Position numbers and translations under genes: made by a program. From Candidatus Obscuribacterales bacterium (GTDB taxonomy: Bacteria; Cyanobacteriota; Vampirovibrionia; Obscuribacterales; Obscuribacteraceae), in contig JAIETF010000009.1 of assembly GCA_019745415.1 (NCBI GenBank), positions 1 to 64,000 on the forward strand: 64,000 bases of DNA, read 5' to 3'. This document shows positions 60,380 through 64,000 of this stretch, piece by piece (position 1 is the first letter of the stretch; each line of letters begins with the position of its first letter). Below the pieces are notes generated by a model. The model made no database searches and was not told the origin of the DNA. It saw only the letters and a program-made list of their open reading frames with translations.

Positions 60380-60618
60380 TTTGAGCTTAATCTGGCACCG
60401 CTTCGGCCCTGGTAAAGATTAAGACGACTTCAGGCGTCATATATTTAGTGCAAATAACCTTGCTCACGACCATCGAGCAAGGCGCCAAGAGTCAAGCCCA
60501 GCAAGCCTTGAGCGCCACAAGCGCCAGCCAGGAAAGTTTTGCTTAAAAATTCAACAACTAAGAGGCTTTCAAGAGAAAGCACAATTGGTTAAACTTCTAG
60601 GTCTATAGGTCAAAAGAA
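60380..60618 (+). promoter_or_regulatory. 239-bp intergenic region with overlapping stem-loops before the oafA-like gene
   Basis: CCTTGCTC (60458-60465) and GAGCAAGG (60475-60482) form a perfect 8-bp stem with a 9-nt loop. The next bases can form GGCGC (60481-60485) / GCGCC (60512-60516) enclosing TCAAG (60492-60496) / CTTGA (60507-60511). The two stems share bases 60481-60482, so they compete. No T-run follows either. It may be a leader RNA or a bidirectional transcription end. Confidence 0.35.
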
Positions 60619-62250
60619 GTGCAATTGAGCATAACAGCCCCGATCGAGACCACCCAGAAGAGCGCGGAGCTTACCGCGCCTTTGGCGCAGACAGGCGCTC
60701 AGACCAATCGAAAAAGTCTCGATAGTCTGACGGCCCTTCGCTTCTTTGCCGCTTTCTCGATAGTGGCTTACCATGCAAAAGACCAATTTCCCTTTCTTTC
60801 GGGCATAGCCGGTAGTTTCGCCTTAGAGCAAGCAGTTTCTTTTTTCTTTGTTTTATCGGGCTTTATTCTTACCTATGCCCACAGCAACTTGGGCTTAAAG
60901 AACTGCAAAACCTATATCGTTTCGCGCTTTATGCGCATTTACCCGGTTCACTTGGCGGCGCTGGCCACTCTTCTTATCTTATTGCCCCAAAATCTAAAGC
61001 ATTTCAATAACTGGAAAGCCAGCCTTGCTTATTTGACAATGACCCATGCCTGGGTTCCTATTCAAGACTATTACTTTGCCTGGAACTCTCCTTCTTGGAG
61101 TATTTCCACCGAATGGTTCTTTTATCTTTCACTACCGCTTCTGCTCACCTTAGGTCGCAAAAAGCTTTTCGCACCACTGCTTATCACCGCAATTTTCTTT
61201 GCCTTTTCATTTTGGCTGGCAGATTGGCAGCACTTACCGACTAATAGCACCACCGGCAGTGCAATGAGCGCCCACGGTCTTTTGTATATCAATCCCCTAG
61301 CTCGCTCGATTGAATTTGCTCTGGGCATCACACTCGGCCTTATTTACACTCGCATTAAGCCCTTGCCCTGTCCCACCCTGCTAGAGCTTTTGAGCTTGTC
61401 CGGCTTTCTTTTCACCTGCCATCTTTCCACCAAGGTAGAGAACTTTTCCAGTTGGCCATACTTTTCGCTTTGGGCTAGCCACGCAGGTTTTTCAGCGCTG
61501 TCTGCCGCCTTGGTCATTATTGTTTTCAGCCAAGAAAGAGGGCTTCTCTCTAAAGCACTACGCTTCAAGCCCTTGGTCTTGCTTGGCGAAATCAGTTTTG
61601 CCATGTATATGCTGCACTATATTTTGCTTTGCTATAAATTCGAGACCGTTCCACTAATCTACAACCAAGCAGGTTTCTTGAGGTTTTCAGCCATACTTGT
61701 TTTGGCCAGCTATTTCACCTTCACCTATATAGAGAAGCCTACCCGCTCTTTGTTCAAAGCCAAGAAAAGTATCTTCAACCGTTCTGAGTTAATTGGCCTA
61801 GCGTTAGTACCAGCTTTGATTTATGCCCTCACCCCGGGCACAAATCTCTACCCGAAAGAACTGTCACAAGGCATAAAAATATCTAGCCCTGCTTGTCTCT
61901 TTGATAACGGCATCGCCCTTGAAACAGCCTGCCTGAGCGACAAAGATATAATTCTGCGCTTCAAGGCAGAAAAGCCGCTGCTGCTCTTTCAGACAGTCGA
62001 AACAAGGCTGCTTAATGCCAAAGGTGAGACAATCTATTTCTTGCAGACAGCTCTGACCACCCGTCCGCAATTTGCCGCCAAAGACAGCCGCTTCGATTTC
62101 AAAATGCCAAACTGCTCAAATGCCTACAAAGAGGCAAAGTATTTGAGTATCAAAGTTATGAACCGCGACGGTAGCGCCTTGAAGCCTTCAACAGAACCGA
62201 ACCAAACAAACCTTTTGATAAACCTACAGATAAATAAACTAAACGAGTAA
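60619..62250 (+). CDS. Acyltransferase family 3 (OafA-like) O-acyltransferase
   Basis: 543 residues. Ten-helix acyltransferase-3 core: LDSLTALRFFAAFSIVAYHA with the conserved Arg41 and His52, VSFFFVLSGFILTYAH, RFMRIYPVH and SWSISTEWFFYL. After about residue 395 follows a soluble C-terminal domain of some 150 residues, not SGNH. These proteins acetylate or succinylate surface glycans. Start is GTG 60619 with only a weak AAAAGAA upstream. The GT4 copy B follows 31 bp later. Confidence 0.88.
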   Translation: MQLSITAPIETTQKSAELTAPLAQTGAQTNRKSLDSLTALRFFAAFSIVAYHAKDQFPFLSGIAGSFALEQAVSFFFVLSGFILTYAHSNLGLKNCKTYIVSRFMRIYPVHLAALATLLILLPQNLKHFNNWKASLAYLTMTHAWVPIQDYYFAWNSPSWSISTEWFFYLSLPLLLTLGRKKLFAPLLITAIFFAFSFWLADWQHLPTNSTTGSAMSAHGLLYINPLARSIEFALGITLGLIYTRIKPLPCPTLLELLSLSGFLFTCHLSTKVENFSSWPYFSLWASHAGFSALSAALVIIVFSQERGLLSKALRFKPLVLLGEISFAMYMLHYILLCYKFETVPLIYNQAGFLRFSAILVLASYFTFTYIEKPTRSLFKAKKSIFNRSELIGLALVPALIYALTPGTNLYPKELSQGIKISSPACLFDNGIALETACLSDKDIILRFKAEKPLLLFQTVETRLLNAKGETIYFLQTALTTRPQFAAKDSRFDFKMPNCSNAYKEAKYLSIKVMNRDGSALKPSTEPNQTNLLINLQINKLNE

Positions 62251-62281
62251 AGATCAGTCCCTAAGTCCTGGAGCAAAGAAA

Positions 62282-63799
62282 TTGCGCATTTGTCTAATTT
62301 CAAGAGAATTCCCCCCTGATACCGGTTGGGGCGGCATAGCCACCTTCGTTCACGACCTGGCCTTGGGTCTTGCCGAGATTGGCGCCGAAGTAGAAGTCAT
62401 TGCTCTGTCTGCAGATGGGAAGAACTCAACTGTCGACTATAAAGGCATCAAACTGCACCGGGTGGCACCAGTGGCCGACCTGGACAAGTATCAGATGCTG
62501 CTTTCATTGATGCCTTACAGCCACAGCTTATTGAAATCGCTTGTGGCCTTGCATCTCAAATTTGTAGAACTGCATTCAGCAAAGCCTTTCGATATCGTGG
62601 AAGTGCCTGAAATGTTCGGCGAAGGGGTCTTTCTTGCCCTCACCAAGCTTTGCCCCTTGGTGATCAGGCTCTACACACCGCATTTCAAGTTTATCGACGA
62701 AAAACTGCATCTTATTGATGAAGGCTTTGACCATCAGTTATTGAGCATCATCGAAAAACTGACATTGCTTAATGCCGATGCAGTGGTGAGCCCCAGCCAA
62801 GATCTGGGCGACTATGTCGCCAATGCCATAGGCTTTAGCTCTGAAGAAATGCACATAATGAAAGGTTTGGTCGATACCAATCGCTTTACCCCTGAAGGTG
62901 CGCAAGCACTCAAAATTGACGAAGACGTTCTGAAAGTGATCTTGGTCGGACGCTTGGAAGAAAGAAAAGGCGTCTACCAGCTTATCCGCGCCATTCCGCA
63001 AGTGGTTAAAAAATTCCCTAAAGTCAAATTCTTCTTGATTGGCAAAGACACCAATACGGCCCATGGCGGCAAGTCAGTGCAAGCCGAACTCGAAGCCGAA
63101 CTGAAGAAATCGGGATGCGGTCAGCATGTGGTCTTTACCGGGCCGGTACCGCATGCTTCCATGCCAGAGTATTTCCGCTCGGCTGATATCTTTGTTTTGC
63201 CAAGCCTCTATGACAATGCCCCACTCACTTGCTTAGAAGCACTATCGAGCGGCACCGCCATAATTGGCACCAGTGCCGGTGGCATGAAAGAATATGTTCA
63301 AAACGGCAAAAGCGGCATAATCATACCACCAAGCGATGTGCAAGCGCTGACGGACGCCCTTTTAGAGCTACTTTCCGACAAGGTGAAAAGAGAATCTTTT
63401 GGTCGCGAGGCGAGGAAAAGTGCGCTGGAACTATACGACCGCAAAATAACAGCGCGTGCCAGCTTGAAACTTTATGAGCAGGCTATTGTCGACTTCCAGA
63501 TAAACAAGCTGAAAGCCTTGGTTCGCACGGACAAAGACTCTATTTTGCAAAGCTCCCAGCACCTCATGGCCAAGTTCGACGAGATGGTCTACGGCTTCCT
63601 CTATAAGAGATCTTTGACTTTCAGACTAAGCTACTGGTTCCATATGTGCAAAGACCGACCCAAGTTGTTCTCTGCCACGGTGCTGGTTAATGCTGCCGAC
63701 AAACTTGCCGGTGCGCTCAAGCTAAAGGACAAACCAGCCGTAATCAAGAAACTGGAAGCAGAGATTAAGCGCCAACCGGTGGGAGCGGGCCGAAGTTAA
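62282..63799 (+). CDS. GT4 family glycosyltransferase with C-terminal extension (copy B)
   Basis: 505 residues. Starts at TTG 62282, with GGAG eight bases upstream. MRICLISREFPPDTGWGGIATF mirrors copy A at 19800, as do LYTPH(S/F)KFI, VGRLEERKG, the VLPSLYDNAPLTCLE motif, GTSAGGMKEY and the tail with RSLTFRLSYWFHM. Role: addition of a sugar to the surface glycan in the cytoplasm. It likely shares a transcript with the oafA-like gene. Confidence 0.88.
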   Translation: MRICLISREFPPDTGWGGIATFVHDLALGLAEIGAEVEVIALSADGKNSTVDYKGIKLHRVAPVADLDKYQMLLSLMPYSHSLLKSLVALHLKFVELHSAKPFDIVEVPEMFGEGVFLALTKLCPLVIRLYTPHFKFIDEKLHLIDEGFDHQLLSIIEKLTLLNADAVVSPSQDLGDYVANAIGFSSEEMHIMKGLVDTNRFTPEGAQALKIDEDVLKVILVGRLEERKGVYQLIRAIPQVVKKFPKVKFFLIGKDTNTAHGGKSVQAELEAELKKSGCGQHVVFTGPVPHASMPEYFRSADIFVLPSLYDNAPLTCLEALSSGTAIIGTSAGGMKEYVQNGKSGIIIPPSDVQALTDALLELLSDKVKRESFGREARKSALELYDRKITARASLKLYEQAIVDFQINKLKALVRTDKDSILQSSQHLMAKFDEMVYGFLYKRSLTFRLSYWFHMCKDRPKLFSATVLVNAADKLAGALKLKDKPAVIKKLEAEIKRQPVGAGRS

Positions 63800-63906
63800 T
63801 CTAGGGCGGCGAAGGCGGTCCATGTCATCTTCATGTCAACTAGGCAAACTATTGTCTTTTAAACAGGCAGCAGTTACGCCCCATTTTCTTTGACCTGGAG
63901 TTTACT

Positions 63907-64000
63907 ATGAACAGAGAACCCGCCGGTGACACAACCGGGCGCGTACAAGAGCGCGCCGGTGAAACCATGCAGCAGGCCGAGAGGCAAGCTACAACTGCTA
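63907..64000 (+). CDS. Small hydrophilic protein, 3' end outside window
   Basis: 31 codons are visible, MNREPAGDTTGR followed by Gln/Glu/Ala-rich sequence with likely amphipathic helix. GGAG (63897-63900) is six bases before the ATG, a strong start. The GRVQERAGE segment vaguely recalls CsbD-like stress proteins, but this is too short to assign. Confidence 0.5.
   Translation, partial: MNREPAGDTTGRVQERAGETMQQAERQATTA

Noticed and set aside
60458-60482. Rho-independent terminator
   Set aside because: A good stem exists but no T-run follows on either strand.
60619-62250. OafA protein with fused SGNH domain
   Set aside because: The C-terminal 150 residues show no GDS or DxxH blocks.

Overview
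The window looks like chromosomal DNA of a Gram-negative-type bacterium of roughly even GC content. It uses the standard code, with frequent TTG and GTG starts. A cyanobacterial-type GNAT protein, a PATAN-like/degenerate GGDEF protein and lipobox and signal-peptide proteins are compatible with the Cyanobacteriota, perhaps a non-photosynthetic Vampirovibrionia/Obscuribacterales relative. That placement is an impression from protein style, with no marker tree behind it. No rRNA, tRNA, IS element, phage or CRISPR array is visible.

Layout. 1-6 kb is housekeeping: the 3' end of a repeat-rich papain-fold (C39-like) peptidase, ribosomal protein L9, a GNAT acetyltransferase, RlmD-type 23S rRNA methyltransferase, a secreted protein and SbcD. 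From 6 to 26 kb runs a surface-glycan locus: SGNH/MBOAT O-acylation proteins, a lipoprotein, an ABC-2 polysaccharide-export permease without its ATPase, phosphomannomutase/phosphoglucomutase, several multi-pass GT-C-like proteins, a GtrB-like GT2, an NDP-sugar epimerase and two GT4 enzymes. 26.4-34.3 kb is a signalling island: two OmpR-type response regulators, two histidine kinases, two TPR proteins and a PATAN-like/degenerate-GGDEF protein. One TPR protein continues through an in-frame TGA into a thioredoxin-like domain, with the TGA exactly where the first cysteine of CxxC belongs; it is a candidate selenoprotein.

34.3-47 kb is a sugar-modification cluster. HisH, HisF and a WbpG/PseA-type amidotransferase (acetamidino group) sit with a CBS-nucleotidyltransferase (PtmE-like), a Gfo/Idh oxidoreductase, a CMP-sugar synthetase and a PtmA-like SDR. 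These are followed by an acyl carrier protein, an FkbH-like enzyme, a MaoC-SDR fusion, an MBOAT and an SGNH protein. I read this as synthesis of an acetamidino nonulosonic-acid-type sugar plus an ACP-borne (probably glyceryl-derived) acyl group that is moved onto the glycan. 47-64 kb holds a YfhO-like protein, a sugar N-methyltransferase-like enzyme, an unusual GT2, WecE, WbqC, another GT-C-like protein, a second GtrB-like GT2, a methyltransferase, an MFS-spermidine-synthase fusion, an OafA-like acyltransferase and a second copy of the GT4 seen at 19.8 kb. The window ends inside a small ORF.

Together, most of 6-64 kb appears to build, decorate (O-acyl, acetamidino, N-methyl) and export a surface polysaccharide or glycoprotein glycan. 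The most interesting points are the UxxC thioredoxin candidate (28997-29722), the ACP/FkbH/MaoC-SDR/MBOAT/SGNH module (40998-47041), and the HisF homologue with an altered catalytic acid beside the amidotransferase.
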